A stretch of 64,000 nt of DNA, from contig CAWDUQ010000001.1 in NCBI GenBank assembly GCA_963805495.1, forward strand, positions 744,001 to 808,000. Reading direction: 5' to 3'. The position numbers and the translations under genes are program-made. The notes under the pieces were generated by a model. The model saw only the letters and a program-made list of their open reading frames with translations, was not told the origin of the DNA and searched no databases. Below are positions 16,981-25,371 of this stretch, piece by piece. Source of the DNA: DAHUXD01 sp963805495 (GTDB taxonomy: Bacteria > Acidobacteriota > Thermoanaerobaculia > UBA5066 > Gp7-AA6). Position 1 is the stretch's first letter. Every line of letters begins with the position of its first letter.

Positions 16981-17115
16981 CCTGTAGAGCTGAAGCCCGA
17001 AAGCCTTGACCAGAAAGGCAGCCATCTGGCCGCGGTTGTTCGGGTTGTCGGGGCAATAGTTGCCGCCGCCGCAGCCTCCGGTAACGCCTTCGGCCGCGAG
17101 CTGCTCGATCTCCCG
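16976..17115 (-). pseudogene. Orphan cysteine-containing SLH-like repeat
   Basis: One repeat reads EQLAAEGVTGGCGGGNYCPD and then NNRGQMAAFLVKAFGLQLY. It corresponds to the last repeat of the full-length surface proteins but lacks the terminal GP and stop. Nothing of the rest of the gene remains. Confidence 0.7.
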
Positions 17116-17245
17116 GCTCGGGTTCCACGAGATCGTCGCGTCGATCGGCGCGGGCGGGATGGATGAGGTGTACCCAGCCAGGGACACCCGGCTCGGGCGC
17201 GACGCGGCGATCAAGGTGCTTCCAGGAGTGGCGGGGATCCCTGCG
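17113..17245 (+). pseudogene. Second Ser/Thr kinase N-terminal fragment
   Basis: The frame encodes RLGFHEIVASIGAGGMDEVY followed by PARDTRLGRDAAIKVLPG. This is a kinase glycine loop and lysine strand with a G-to-D change just after the loop, and the kinase similarity stops there. It directly abuts the orphan SLH repeat on the other strand. Confidence 0.65.
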
Positions 17246-17350
17246 TCGAGCCTCATCGTTCGGATCCGAGGTTCGAGGGGGTCCTGGAGAGAATATGGCT
17301 GTCGGCCTGGAGCGGCCGATGGCGCGGTGCAGCGAGATCGGGAGTGAGAA

Positions 17351-17770
17351 ATGAAAAAATCGGACGCGAGCCAGGGCCAGTCGGCATCGGAACTCATCTC
17401 GAAAAGAATCGCCGAACTCGGGGACTGGCGCGGAGAAACCCTCGGAAGAATGCGCAAGCTCATCAAGGAGGCAGTCCCGGACGTCGTCGAGGAGTGGAAG
17501 TGGATGGGCACTCCGATCTGGTCGCACGACGGCATCATCTGCACCGGCGAGTCTTACAAAAATGTCGTGAAGCTCACCTTCGCCAGGGGCGCGTCCCTGA
17601 AGGACCCGGCCCGTCTCTTCAACTCGAGTCTCGACGGAAACGTACGCCGCGCGATCGACATTCACGAAGGAGAAGAAGTTGATGGGTCCGCCTTCAAGGC
17701 GCTCGTTCGGCAGGCGGTCGCTCGCAACCGCTCTGGCAAGTCGAAATCTTCGAAGAGAGCGAAGTCCTAA
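17351..17770 (+). CDS. DUF1801 family protein
   Basis: Cytoplasmic protein of 139 residues in the DUF1801 (YdhG-like) family. Function is not established. The conserved region includes LRKLIKEAVPDVVEEWKW-like sequence (here MRKLIKEAVPDVVEEWKWMG), TPIWSHDGIICTGE and VKLTFARGASLKDP. A lysine- and serine-rich tail (SGKSKSSKRAKS) ends it. The ATG at 17351 is preceded by GGGAGTGAG. This is an intact gene surrounded by fragments of others. Confidence 0.82.
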   Translation: MKKSDASQGQSASELISKRIAELGDWRGETLGRMRKLIKEAVPDVVEEWKWMGTPIWSHDGIICTGESYKNVVKLTFARGASLKDPARLFNSSLDGNVRRAIDIHEGEEVDGSAFKALVRQAVARNRSGKSKSSKRAKS

Positions 17771-18081
17771 GAGCGTCCGCCCCTGAAAGGTCCGACATCG
17801 GAGTGGAGGCCATCCGTCGAAAGTGGGAAGCCGACCAAGGACCAAAGGGAGGCACCCGTGAGCGGGCCAGATCCCCCGTGAGCCGCAGGGCGTGAGTCGC
17901 AGGTCCAAGTCGCGACTGCCTTCTGATGGGCGGTTTTCGAATCACGCGCGGCGAGCCCCGCAATCTCAGCGTCGGCAGACTGCGGCGCACTGTACGTCAT
18001 GAGCCGAGACCGAGACACCCGGTGTCTGACGTTGTTGGAGTCTAGCGCGGATCATTCTGCCTTCCCTGGGTCTCAGGAGGC
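17771..18081. other. Non-coding stretch without recognisable gene
   Basis: No convincing reading frame, RNA or repeat family is seen. The only structure noted is a short perfect inverted repeat, AGACACC-C-GGTGTCT, at 18013-18027. Confidence 0.4.
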
Positions 18082-18203
18082 GGGAGCGCCTCGGACCCGA
18101 TCGGCTACAAGCTGCAGGTCAGCCCTCCACCCGCCTCGGCGTCCTTCAACGACGTGCCGACCTCGCATCCGTTCTTTCAGTGGATCGAGGCGCTGAAGGC
18201 ACG
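18082..18203 (+). pseudogene. Fragment preceding an SLH-like repeat
   Basis: The frame reads DPIGYKLQVSPPPASASFND followed by VPTSHPFFQWIEALKA. This matches the junction between the beta module and the first SLH-like repeat (compare SFPDVPTTHPFYAFIENL in the product at 11123-13015). It breaks off before the GGCG core, 50 bases before the end of the convergent cytochrome gene. Confidence 0.6.
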
Positions 18204-18252
18204 GCGCCCATCTTCACCTCGGCCCGACCGTTCGGCCCGGATGAGCGTTCGT

Positions 18253-18984
18253 CTACTTCTTGTCCGAGGGCGCGGCCGCGGTCGGGGAGGTCGCCGCCGC
18301 GGAGGCCGTCGGGGTTCGAGGTGCGGTATTCGAATAGTACGCGGCCAGAGCGGCAATTTCGGCGTCGGTGAGGTTGCGGCTCACGTCGCGCATCACCCGG
18401 TAGACGTCGTTGGCGCGCGCGCCGGACCGGAAGTCCGTCATCTGCAGCAGCAGGTCGTCGTACTTCTGATTCTGCAGGTCGGGATTGCCGTGCGAAGTGC
18501 GCGCGCCGATTCCCTCCGGAGAGTGGCACGCCTCGCAGGGCGGGATCAGGCGCGCACCGTCGCCCATCCGGACGAGGCGGGCCGCTCCCGCATCCGGCGC
18601 CGGCGTCGATTTGGGCGAGGAGGCGGGGGCCTGGGCCGCGTAGAACGCGGCCAGGTCGGCCATGTCGCGATCCGACAGGGCCTGCGCGGCCTCGCCCATG
18701 ACGGTGGGACTCGGGCGCGACTCGCTCTTGTAGTCCTGAAGCTGTTTGAAGGTGTAGAGGGCGTCCTGGCCGGCCAGGTTCGGGACGTCCGGCGTGTCGA
18801 TGTTCCCGGCCGGCCCGTGGCAGTCGGAGCAGTCCTTGTGGAGCTGTTGGCCTCGGGCGGGATCGCCGCTGCGCACGAGCTTCACGGTCTCGACCGTCCA
18901 GGCGACACGGGAGGAGGGGCCGCTGGCGACGAGGATCCCGGCGACGAACGCCGCCGCGGCGGAAAGGGCGGCGCTCCGTCTCAC
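18253..18984 (-). CDS. Diheme cytochrome c (oxidase-associated)
   Basis: Electron carrier that probably feeds the oxidase encoded just upstream. The 243-residue protein has an N-terminal hydrophobic segment (signal or anchor) and two class I cytochrome c domains. Haem sites are CSDCH at 52-56 and CEACH at 150-154. The first domain matches small cytochrome c/c4-type proteins (PNLAGQDALYTFKQLQDYKS); the second is similar (MTDFRSGARANDVYRVMRDV), with axial Met candidates in both. The tail is Thr/Ala/Pro-rich. The GTG start overlaps the TGA of subunit I, so it belongs to the oxidase operon. Confidence 0.88.
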   Translation of the reverse strand: MRRSAALSAAAAFVAGILVASGPSSRVAWTVETVKLVRSGDPARGQQLHKDCSDCHGPAGNIDTPDVPNLAGQDALYTFKQLQDYKSESRPSPTVMGEAAQALSDRDMADLAAFYAAQAPASSPKSTPAPDAGAARLVRMGDGARLIPPCEACHSPEGIGARTSHGNPDLQNQKYDDLLLQMTDFRSGARANDVYRVMRDVSRNLTDAEIAALAAYYSNTAPRTPTASAAATSPTAAAPSDKK

Positions 18985-20618
18985 CGGAAGCCCCAGCCGA
19001 GGGCCTTGTGGACTCCGACGAAGAAAAACTGCCCGATCGGGTAGGCCCAGGCGATCGCCATCAGGACGACGAGCAGCCAGTTCCAGACCGCGAAGCCGTT
19101 GAGCAGCGCCGGCACCCGCACGACCGGCTCCATGGTCTCGGCGTAGGCCATGGCGCCGTCGTTCTCCTCGGCGCGGTCTCGGTGCGTGAGGGCGAGGTTG
19201 ACGAGGAACAGCACGGTCGAAAGCACCATGAGCGCGCCGCCGACGATCATGGCGGAGCTCGCGGAGCGCCACCGCGCGACGATCGCGGCGTCGTACGGGG
19301 CGTAGGCGATGCGCCGCGGCATCCAGAGCAGGCCCTGGTAGTGCCACGGAATGGTGAGCGCGAAGATGCCGGCGAACCACAGCCAGAGCTGGGTCGTCGC
19401 CAGGCGCCGGGAGTAGAGCCGCCGGCCGGTCAGCCGCGGCCACAGCGCGTAGGCGCTGGCGAAGTAGACGGTCACGACGGTGCCGCCGAGGATCAGATGG
19501 AAGTGGGCCGTGATCCAGGCCGTGTTGTGCACCATCGTGTCCATGGCGTAGGACGCGTTGATCAGGCCGCCGAACCCCCCGGGCAGGAGCGTGAAAACGG
19601 CGAGAATGCCTCCGAGTGCGACCGGCTCGCTCCACGGCAGCCGGCCGATCCAGCCGAAGAGGCCCTTGCCGCCGCGAAGCCGTCCCGCCGTCTCGAGCGA
19701 GGCCGTCACCGTGAAGCCGGTCAGGAGCGTCGGCAGCGCCACCAGGAACGTGCCGAGCGCGTGCATGAGCTTCCAGCCCGCCGCCTGCTCCGGGTCGACG
19801 AAGACGTGATGGAGACCGATGGGCAGGCTGAAGACGAGGAGCATCACGAAGACGACCCGGCCGGCCTCGTCGGAAAAGATATAGCCGCCCGCGGCCTTCG
19901 GCACGATCGAGTAGAGCGCGACATAGGCCGGGATGAGCCAGAAGTACACGATCGGGTGGAGGGTCCAGGCGAAGAGGGCACGGGCGAGCCCGACGTCGAT
20001 GGTCGACGTCATGCCCAGCGACAGCGGGAGGAGCTGGAAAACGACCTCGACGACGACCCCGACGAGCGTCCAGGCCCAGAGAATCGCGCAGCTCGTCATG
20101 CCGAACTGCGGCAGCGGCACGGGGCGGCCGGGGTTCTCGCGTTTCCAGGCCACCGTCATCGCGATCGTGATGGCGGTCCATGCCAGCGATCCGACGAGCA
20201 GAAGCGCCGCGCCGGCGTAGAAGGCCCAGTGCGCGATCATCGGCGGATAGAACGTGTAGAGAACGGTGGCCCGGCCCGCGACGATCGAGAGGGCCGCGAC
20301 CACGGTGCCCACGAGCATCGTCCAGAATCCGAGCCAGGCGAGGCGGGGCCAGCGGACAGATCGCTCGAGGCTCGTGCTCGAAACGAAGTAGCCGAACCCG
20401 ACGATGAAAAAGGTCGTCAGCACGAAGGCCTGCACCACTCCGTGCAGGGTGGTGGAGGCGTAGTACGCGGAGGGCGGAGTCCGAACGAGCTCGTCGCGCG
20501 CGAGGAGCTGGAAGAGGCCGAGCAGGGCCGCGACGCCCGAGAGCGAAAAGGCGATCCACATGTGGGCGAGCGAGAGTCGCCGGACGCTCTCGCCGGCGCG
20601 CGGGTCTGCGGCGCTCAC
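18981..20618 (-). CDS. cbaA: ba3-type cytochrome c oxidase subunit I
   Basis: Catalytic subunit of a B-family haem-copper oxidase, reducing O2 to water at the inner membrane. It has 545 residues with some 13 hydrophobic segments. All metal ligands are visible: H59 and H374 for the low-spin haem, H372 for haem a3, H221, H270 and H271 for CuB, and Tyr225 four residues after H221 (HPIVY). From H221 onward these are offset by a constant 12 from the known Thermus thermophilus ba3 residues. B-family enzymes typically have high oxygen affinity. The GTG start overlaps the stop of subunit II. Confidence 0.92.
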   Translation of the reverse strand: MSAADPRAGESVRRLSLAHMWIAFSLSGVAALLGLFQLLARDELVRTPPSAYYASTTLHGVVQAFVLTTFFIVGFGYFVSSTSLERSVRWPRLAWLGFWTMLVGTVVAALSIVAGRATVLYTFYPPMIAHWAFYAGAALLLVGSLAWTAITIAMTVAWKRENPGRPVPLPQFGMTSCAILWAWTLVGVVVEVVFQLLPLSLGMTSTIDVGLARALFAWTLHPIVYFWLIPAYVALYSIVPKAAGGYIFSDEAGRVVFVMLLVFSLPIGLHHVFVDPEQAAGWKLMHALGTFLVALPTLLTGFTVTASLETAGRLRGGKGLFGWIGRLPWSEPVALGGILAVFTLLPGGFGGLINASYAMDTMVHNTAWITAHFHLILGGTVVTVYFASAYALWPRLTGRRLYSRRLATTQLWLWFAGIFALTIPWHYQGLLWMPRRIAYAPYDAAIVARWRSASSAMIVGGALMVLSTVLFLVNLALTHRDRAEENDGAMAYAETMEPVVRVPALLNGFAVWNWLLVVLMAIAWAYPIGQFFFVGVHKALGWGFR

Positions 20619-21133
20619 GGGCGGGTGACCCGGACCCGGCCCCACATCGACTGGTGACCCAGGCCGCAGTATTCGTTGCAGAAGAGGGGCACGGTGACGC
20701 TCCCGTCCGGGTTGGCGACTCCGACCCGGGCGACCGAGTCGAAGCGGATCGTCGTCCGCACCTCGGAGACGTAGCCCGGCACGACCTGCGTGCCGATGTT
20801 CGTGCCTGCCACGTGGAGTCCGTGGAGGACGTCGGCGCTGGCGGCGCGAAGAACGATCGGGGTCTCGGCGGGAACCGTGATCTCCTGGGGATGGACCATG
20901 TACCGGGCCATGACGAGCCGAACGACGACGGCGCCGTCCTTCGCGCGCTCGACGCCGAGATGGTCCTCCGCAAATTCCGCCGTCAGGTGCAGTCGCGTCG
21001 AGTCGATGGTCTCGACGTTGCTCGGAGGGTGGATCTTCATCGCGGCCGCGGTGTAGACGATCAGGCCTCCCATCACCACGACGAGCAGCGTCGAGATTAC
21101 GAACCAGCGGCGTTCGAGTCGATGGATGCCCAC
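20615..21133 (-). CDS. cbaB: ba3-type cytochrome c oxidase subunit II
   Basis: Membrane-anchored CuA subunit that takes electrons from cytochrome c. It has 172 residues: one N-terminal membrane span (WFVISTLLVVVMGGLIVYTA) and an outer cupredoxin domain. The CuA site is complete, with H104, C152, C156, H160 and M163 (FCNEYCGLGHQSM). A single membrane span and short length fit the ba3 family, in contrast to the two-span aa3 subunit II. GTG start at 21133, only three bases after the stop of the small subunit gene. Confidence 0.92.
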   Translation of the reverse strand: MGIHRLERRWFVISTLLVVVMGGLIVYTAAAMKIHPPSNVETIDSTRLHLTAEFAEDHLGVERAKDGAVVVRLVMARYMVHPQEITVPAETPIVLRAASADVLHGLHVAGTNIGTQVVPGYVSEVRTTIRFDSVARVGVANPDGSVTVPLFCNEYCGLGHQSMWGRVRVTRP

Positions 21134-21136
21134 GCT

Positions 21137-21286
21137 TTACCGGACCGGGCCGCTCGCGAGGAAGCGGCCGAAATAGAGGAACGCCCATCCCGCAAAAAGG
21201 AGCGCCGCCACGATGAGCATGAGGGCGAAGGTGCCCCTCGGAGCGTCGGCGAGAATCCGCTTCTCTTCTGGTGTCGGCCCGGCCAC
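21137..21286 (-). CDS. Small single-span oxidase subunit (subunit IIa-like)
   Basis: Protein of 49 residues with one membrane helix (FALMLIVAALLFAGWAFLYF) and a short charged N-terminus (GPTPEEKRILADAPRG). Position ahead of subunits II and I, size and the PRGTFA...YFGRFLASG layout resemble subunit IIa of Thermus ba3 oxidase, which replaces the missing first helix of subunit II. The GTG at 21286 has a ribosome site GGAGG immediately upstream; longer starts lack this. The functional call rests mainly on context. Confidence 0.7.
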   Translation of the reverse strand: MAGPTPEEKRILADAPRGTFALMLIVAALLFAGWAFLYFGRFLASGPVR

Positions 21287-21414
21287 GCCACCTCCCGGAG
21301 CTCGGACTGCGATGCGAAGTTTTCGCGACAATATGCGGATCGAGCGGGCCGCCGCAAGTCCCTGGCTCCGCGATTGACGACGCCCGGCGGCGGCGGACAC
21401 AATGCGGACCCTCC

Positions 21415-22134
21415 ATGCCCGCCCTCGTCGCGACTGCGTTTCTCGTCGGCCTCGCGGGCGGCGTCCACTGCGTCGCCATGTGTGGAGGCATCGTCGCGGC
21501 CCTCGGGCTCGGGGCGCCGTCGGCCGGCCCGCGCCCCGCGTCGGCCGGCGTCCCCCGGCAGCTCGCGTACAGCCTGGGCCGCGTGGCCTCCTACAGCTGT
21601 GCCGGCGCCGTGGCGGGCGGGCTGGGTGGTCTCGGTGTCGACGCGGGGGGAGGCGCCCTGCCCGTCCAGGTCGCCCTGCTCGTCGCCGCCAACGGGCTCA
21701 TCATTCTTCTCGGGCTCTACCTGGCGGGTCTCGGCAACGCCGTGCTCGCGCTGGAACGTGCGGGAAGCGTCGTCTGGAGGGTGGTCCACGGGCTCGGGGC
21801 CCGGCTGTCCCCCGCGAACACCCGGCGGCGCGCGGTCGTCGTGGGCCTGGCGTGGGGGTTCCTTCCGTGCGGGCTCGTCTACAGCGTTCTTGCGACCGCC
21901 CTCGTGTCGGGGGGCGCGGGCCGGGGGGCCCTCGTCATGGCGTCGTTCGGCCTCGGGACCCTGCCGAATCTCCTCGCCGCGGGGCTCGCCGCGGAGAGCC
22001 TGCGCCGTTTGGTGCGCAAGCCGCTCGCGCGCCGCATCGCGGGGCTCGCGGTCGTGGCGCTCGGCCTCCTCGGTCTTGCGCGCATTCCGGATCTCACCGC
22101 GCACCTCCGGCACGGGCTGCACGTTCTCCACTGA
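21415..22134 (+). CDS. Sulfite exporter TauE/SafE-like membrane protein (COG2836 type)
   Basis: Inner-membrane protein of 239 residues with about six hydrophobic segments. The N-terminal motif GGVHCVAMCGG (His18, Cys19, Cys23) and the mid-protein WGFLPCGLVYSVL are hallmarks of the COG2836 group. That group is related to the DsbD/CcdA fold and is often found beside cbb3-oxidase copper genes. Transport of sulfite is not implied; a role in copper or redox supply to the oxidase is more plausible given the neighbours. It reads convergently with the copper ATPase and overlaps its 3' end by 41 bases. Confidence 0.82.
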   Translation: MPALVATAFLVGLAGGVHCVAMCGGIVAALGLGAPSAGPRPASAGVPRQLAYSLGRVASYSCAGAVAGGLGGLGVDAGGGALPVQVALLVAANGLIILLGLYLAGLGNAVLALERAGSVVWRVVHGLGARLSPANTRRRAVVVGLAWGFLPCGLVYSVLATALVSGGAGRGALVMASFGLGTLPNLLAAGLAAESLRRLVRKPLARRIAGLAVVALGLLGLARIPDLTAHLRHGLHVLH

Positions 22135-24619
22135 CGGCCTCGCCGGCGGCCGGCCGCGCGAGGCGCACGGCGTTGGCGACGACGACGAGCGAGCTCGCCG
22201 ACATGCCGAGGGCCGCGGCCCAGGGAGGCACGAGTCCGCAGGCCGCGAGCGGCACCGAGAGAAGGTTGTACGCGAGCGCCCATACCAGATTTTGCGAGAG
22301 GACGCGGCGGGAGCGCCGGGCAATATGGCGTGCCGCCGCGACGGAAGCAAGGTCCTTCCCGAGCATCACGAAATCGCTCGCGAGTCGCGACAGCTGCGGC
22401 GCTTCCAGGAACGAGATGGAGGCGCCGGCCGCGGCGAGCGTGGGCGCGTCGTTGAGTCCGTCGCCCACGAAGAGAACGCGGGCGCCCGAACGCGTCCGTT
22501 CACGGATCCACTCGAGCTTCGACTCCACCGTCATGCCGCCCCTCGCCTCGCCGAAGCCGAGGGAGCGCGCGAGCCGCTCGACGGGCGCCGGGGCGTCGCC
22601 GGAAAGAAGGACGGCGTCCCGGACGCCGGAGCCGCGAAGCGCCTCGACGATCGTTTCCGCCCCCGGCCGAAGCTCCTCGGCGAATGCGAAGAGCGCCGCC
22701 CGGCCCTCGCGATCGGTCAGCAGGGCGGCGAGCCGGCCCCGCTCCCTCGCCAGGGCGAGCGCGCGGGCGCAGCGGTCCGGCATCGCCGCGGGGCCCCGGG
22801 CGAAAGCCGGCGCGCCGATCCACCAGCGCTCGTTCCGGACGGTCCCCGAAACGCCCGCTCCCGGGTGGTCTTCCCGGGCCTTCGCGGGAACGGGCGGGGT
22901 CCCGGCGGCACGGCCGATGGCCCGCGCCGCCGGATGCGTCGAGCCGGCCTCCAGCGCCGCCGCGATCGCGAGGGCGTCGTCCCGATCGAGCCCTCCCGCG
23001 GTGCAGACCGATTCGAGGCGCGGCGTGCCGAGCGTCAGCGTCCCGGTCTTGTCGAACACGGCCGTGTCGGCGCGCGCGAGCCTCTCGAGTCCGGCCAGGC
23101 GCGCCGGAAGCACGCCGATTCCGGCGAAACGGCCTGCGGCGATGGCGAGCGCGATGGGCGTCGCGAGAGCGAGGGCACAGGGGCACGTGACGATGAGCAC
23201 GGCGAGCGTGGCGGGCAGCGCCCGGGCAGGGTCGTGGGCCAGCCACCAGCCCGCCGTTCCGGCGGCGAAGAGGAGAACGACGACGACGAGCCTTGGCGCG
23301 AGACGGTCCGCGAGCTCCACGAAGCGGGGACGGCTCGCCAGGCCCCTCTCGAGCAACCGCTGGATCTCCGCGAGGGTCGAGTCCTGCGCGGCATTCGTCA
23401 CGCGCAGGAGCGCCGATCGTTCGCGAGGGCGGCTCCCCGCGACGACCGGCTCTCCGATCTCGCGCGCCCGGGGCCAGGGCTCGCCGGTCAGCACGGCTTC
23501 GTCGAAGCTCGCGGCGCGCTCGAGAAGAACGCCGTCGGCCGGCACGATCTCATCGGGAAGGACCCGCACCACATCGCCCGGGGAAAGGTCCGCGGCGGCG
23601 ACCTCGGTTTCGAGACCGTCCGCCTCCCGGCGTCGCGCCGTCGCGGGCCGGATGACGGCGAGCCGATCGAGGCCGGCGGCGGCGGCCCGGCGCGCCCGTG
23701 TCTCGAATGCCCGGGCGAGCAGGACGAAAAAGACGAGCATGGCGATCGCGTCGAAGAAGACGGGACCGGAGCCCCGGAGGGTCGCCCAGGAGCTTCCGGC
23801 CCACGCCGTCACGAGCCCGAGCACGACAGGCACGTCCATTCCGACCCGGCGAAGGCGCAGGTCGCGCCACGCCCCGGCGAAGAAATCCTGTGCCGGATAC
23901 GCCAGCAAGGCGGCCGTCGCGGCGAGCGAGGCCCACCGCCCGAAGATCTCCCAGAGCGGCAACCGCCCGGCGGCGTCGGGCCCTCCCGCGAGGTACCACG
24001 CCAGGGCGAGGTTCATGACCATCATCCCGACCAGGCCGGCGAACACGAGCCTCGCGGCATCGCGGCGGCGGCCCTCGGCCTCGACACCCGCACGGTGGCG
24101 CGCATCGAGGGGCAGTGCGCGATAACCGATGGTCCGCACGGCCCCCAGGATTTCGGAGAGCGCCAGCCGCGACGGATCCCAGGACACGCGCAGGCTCTGC
24201 CCCGGGTGATTGGCGATCGCCTCGACGACGCCCGGCAGCGCGCGGACCCGCTCCTCGTTGAGCCACAGGCAGGCCGCGCAGCGGACGCCTTCGAGGAGGA
24301 GCGAAACCTCGCGGAGAGCGCCGACCCGGCGGACGAACGACTCCTGGAGGTCCGGCCGGTCGAAGATTCGATCGGTCCGGTCGCCGGCCATCGCGGTCGG
24401 CGCGGTCGCCGTGCGGAGCTCGTAGTAGCGGCCGAGGCCGCTCTCCGTGATCGCCCGTGCCGCGGCCTGGCAACCGCCGCAGCAGAACTCGCGATCTTCC
24501 CCGAGCAGAAGGTCCCGCCAGCGCGCGCCGTCGGGGGCGGGGAGGCCGCAGTGAAAGCACTCGGAATGCGCCGCCGGCTCGAGGGGGGCGACGACGGCGG
24601 GGGACGGAGGACCGGGCAC
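22094..24619 (-). CDS. CcoI/FixI-type heavy-metal P-type ATPase
   Basis: Copper-exporting P1B ATPase of 841 residues, the kind needed for assembly of haem-copper oxidases. The N-terminus has a cysteine cluster (CFHCG at 21-25 and CCGGC at 46-50) followed by an HMA-like site with CAAC at 114-117. Later motifs are the membrane ion site TCPCALALATP, the phosphorylation site DKTGTLT and the hinge GDGLNDAPTL. The extra N-terminal cysteines are typical of CcoI/FixI and not of CopA1-type efflux pumps. Start is GTG at 24619, 13 bases after the methyltransferase stop, so the two are probably co-transcribed. Copper specificity is inferred from family and neighbours. Confidence 0.9.
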   Translation of the reverse strand: MPGPPSPAVVAPLEPAAHSECFHCGLPAPDGARWRDLLLGEDREFCCGGCQAAARAITESGLGRYYELRTATAPTAMAGDRTDRIFDRPDLQESFVRRVGALREVSLLLEGVRCAACLWLNEERVRALPGVVEAIANHPGQSLRVSWDPSRLALSEILGAVRTIGYRALPLDARHRAGVEAEGRRRDAARLVFAGLVGMMVMNLALAWYLAGGPDAAGRLPLWEIFGRWASLAATAALLAYPAQDFFAGAWRDLRLRRVGMDVPVVLGLVTAWAGSSWATLRGSGPVFFDAIAMLVFFVLLARAFETRARRAAAAGLDRLAVIRPATARRREADGLETEVAAADLSPGDVVRVLPDEIVPADGVLLERAASFDEAVLTGEPWPRAREIGEPVVAGSRPRERSALLRVTNAAQDSTLAEIQRLLERGLASRPRFVELADRLAPRLVVVVLLFAAGTAGWWLAHDPARALPATLAVLIVTCPCALALATPIALAIAAGRFAGIGVLPARLAGLERLARADTAVFDKTGTLTLGTPRLESVCTAGGLDRDDALAIAAALEAGSTHPAARAIGRAAGTPPVPAKAREDHPGAGVSGTVRNERWWIGAPAFARGPAAMPDRCARALALARERGRLAALLTDREGRAALFAFAEELRPGAETIVEALRGSGVRDAVLLSGDAPAPVERLARSLGFGEARGGMTVESKLEWIRERTRSGARVLFVGDGLNDAPTLAAAGASISFLEAPQLSRLASDFVMLGKDLASVAAARHIARRSRRVLSQNLVWALAYNLLSVPLAACGLVPPWAAALGMSASSLVVVANAVRLARPAAGEAVSGERAARAGGAR

Positions 24620-24632
24620 GGGGAATCGCCCG

Positions 24633-25313
24633 TCAGCCCATCTTCCGGTACAGGCCGTTGGCGGAGACACGACGGCCCGTCTCGACCTTCGGCCGCGCGG
24701 TGCGGGTGGGCTCGAGGGCCCGGAGGCCGAACCGCGCCATGTCGAGGTCGAGCCGGGCGGCATCCACGAGGACGTGGCGGCTGCCGCTTTCGAAGCCTTC
24801 GTAAACGTCGGGTTCCCCGGCAACGGCACGGGTTCCGCGGCCGGTCAGGTCGGTCTCGGGGGTAAAGACGGAGACGAGCAGCCGCCCTCCCGGCTTCATG
24901 ACGCGCGCGGTCTCCGCGAGAGCGCGCTCCCACTCCGCGCGGCTCTGCGCGCAGTGGTAGAGACCGAGCGCGACGACGAGGTCGAACGTCGCGTCGGCCG
25001 CCGACGAGAGGTCGTCCATGCGCCCGACGCGCGCCCGCTTTTCCGCATCCTCGACGCCGAGGATCGCGGCCAGGCGCTGACGCGTCTTCGTCACCATGGC
25101 CGGCGAGGCGTCGAGGGCCTCGACGTCGAATCCCTTCCCGGCGAGAAGAACGGCATTTCGGCCCGCCGCGCAACCGAGATCGAGGACACGGACCCTCGAG
25201 GGATCCGGGTACCCGCGCAGGAGCTCCGTCAGGCGCACGTCGGGTTCCCGCGCCGCAAAGCGCTCGACGTTCTCGGCGGAATCCCAATAAGAGCTGGCCA
25301 ACAGAGACCTCAT
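24633..25313 (-). CDS. Class I SAM-dependent methyltransferase
   Basis: Soluble enzyme of 226 residues with a Rossmann methyltransferase fold: motif I VLDLGCAAGRNAVLLA, acidic strand-2 end VEALDAS, motif IV FDLVVALGLYHC, and motif V MKPGGRLLVSVF. N-terminal YWDSAENVERFAAREPDVRL is typical of small-molecule methyltransferases such as tellurite-resistance-like or quinone-type enzymes. The substrate cannot be deduced. The ATG at 25313 is chosen; longer starts would extend into the divergent histidine kinase promoter. It lies upstream of the copper ATPase on the same strand. Confidence 0.83.
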   Translation of the reverse strand: MRSLLASSYWDSAENVERFAAREPDVRLTELLRGYPDPSRVRVLDLGCAAGRNAVLLAGKGFDVEALDASPAMVTKTRQRLAAILGVEDAEKRARVGRMDDLSSAADATFDLVVALGLYHCAQSRAEWERALAETARVMKPGGRLLVSVFTPETDLTGRGTRAVAGEPDVYEGFESGSRHVLVDAARLDLDMARFGLRALEPTRTARPKVETGRRVSANGLYRKMG

Positions 25314-25371
25314 GTTCCCACAGGAGGACGATGGTCGGCCCGGGTGCATCGGGGACTGCAGACATATTAGA

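Noticed and set aside
18013..18027. Operator-like inverted repeat AGACACC-C-GGTGTCT
   Set aside because: Short, single copy, and next to pseudogene debris with no nearby intact promoter to regulate.
20654..24865. Very long plus-strand open frame of 1403 codons opposite oxidase and copper ATPase genes
   Set aside because: High-GC antisense shadow; the translation is Arg/Gly/Pro/Glu noise with no domain, while the minus strand holds clear oxidase and P-type ATPase motifs.
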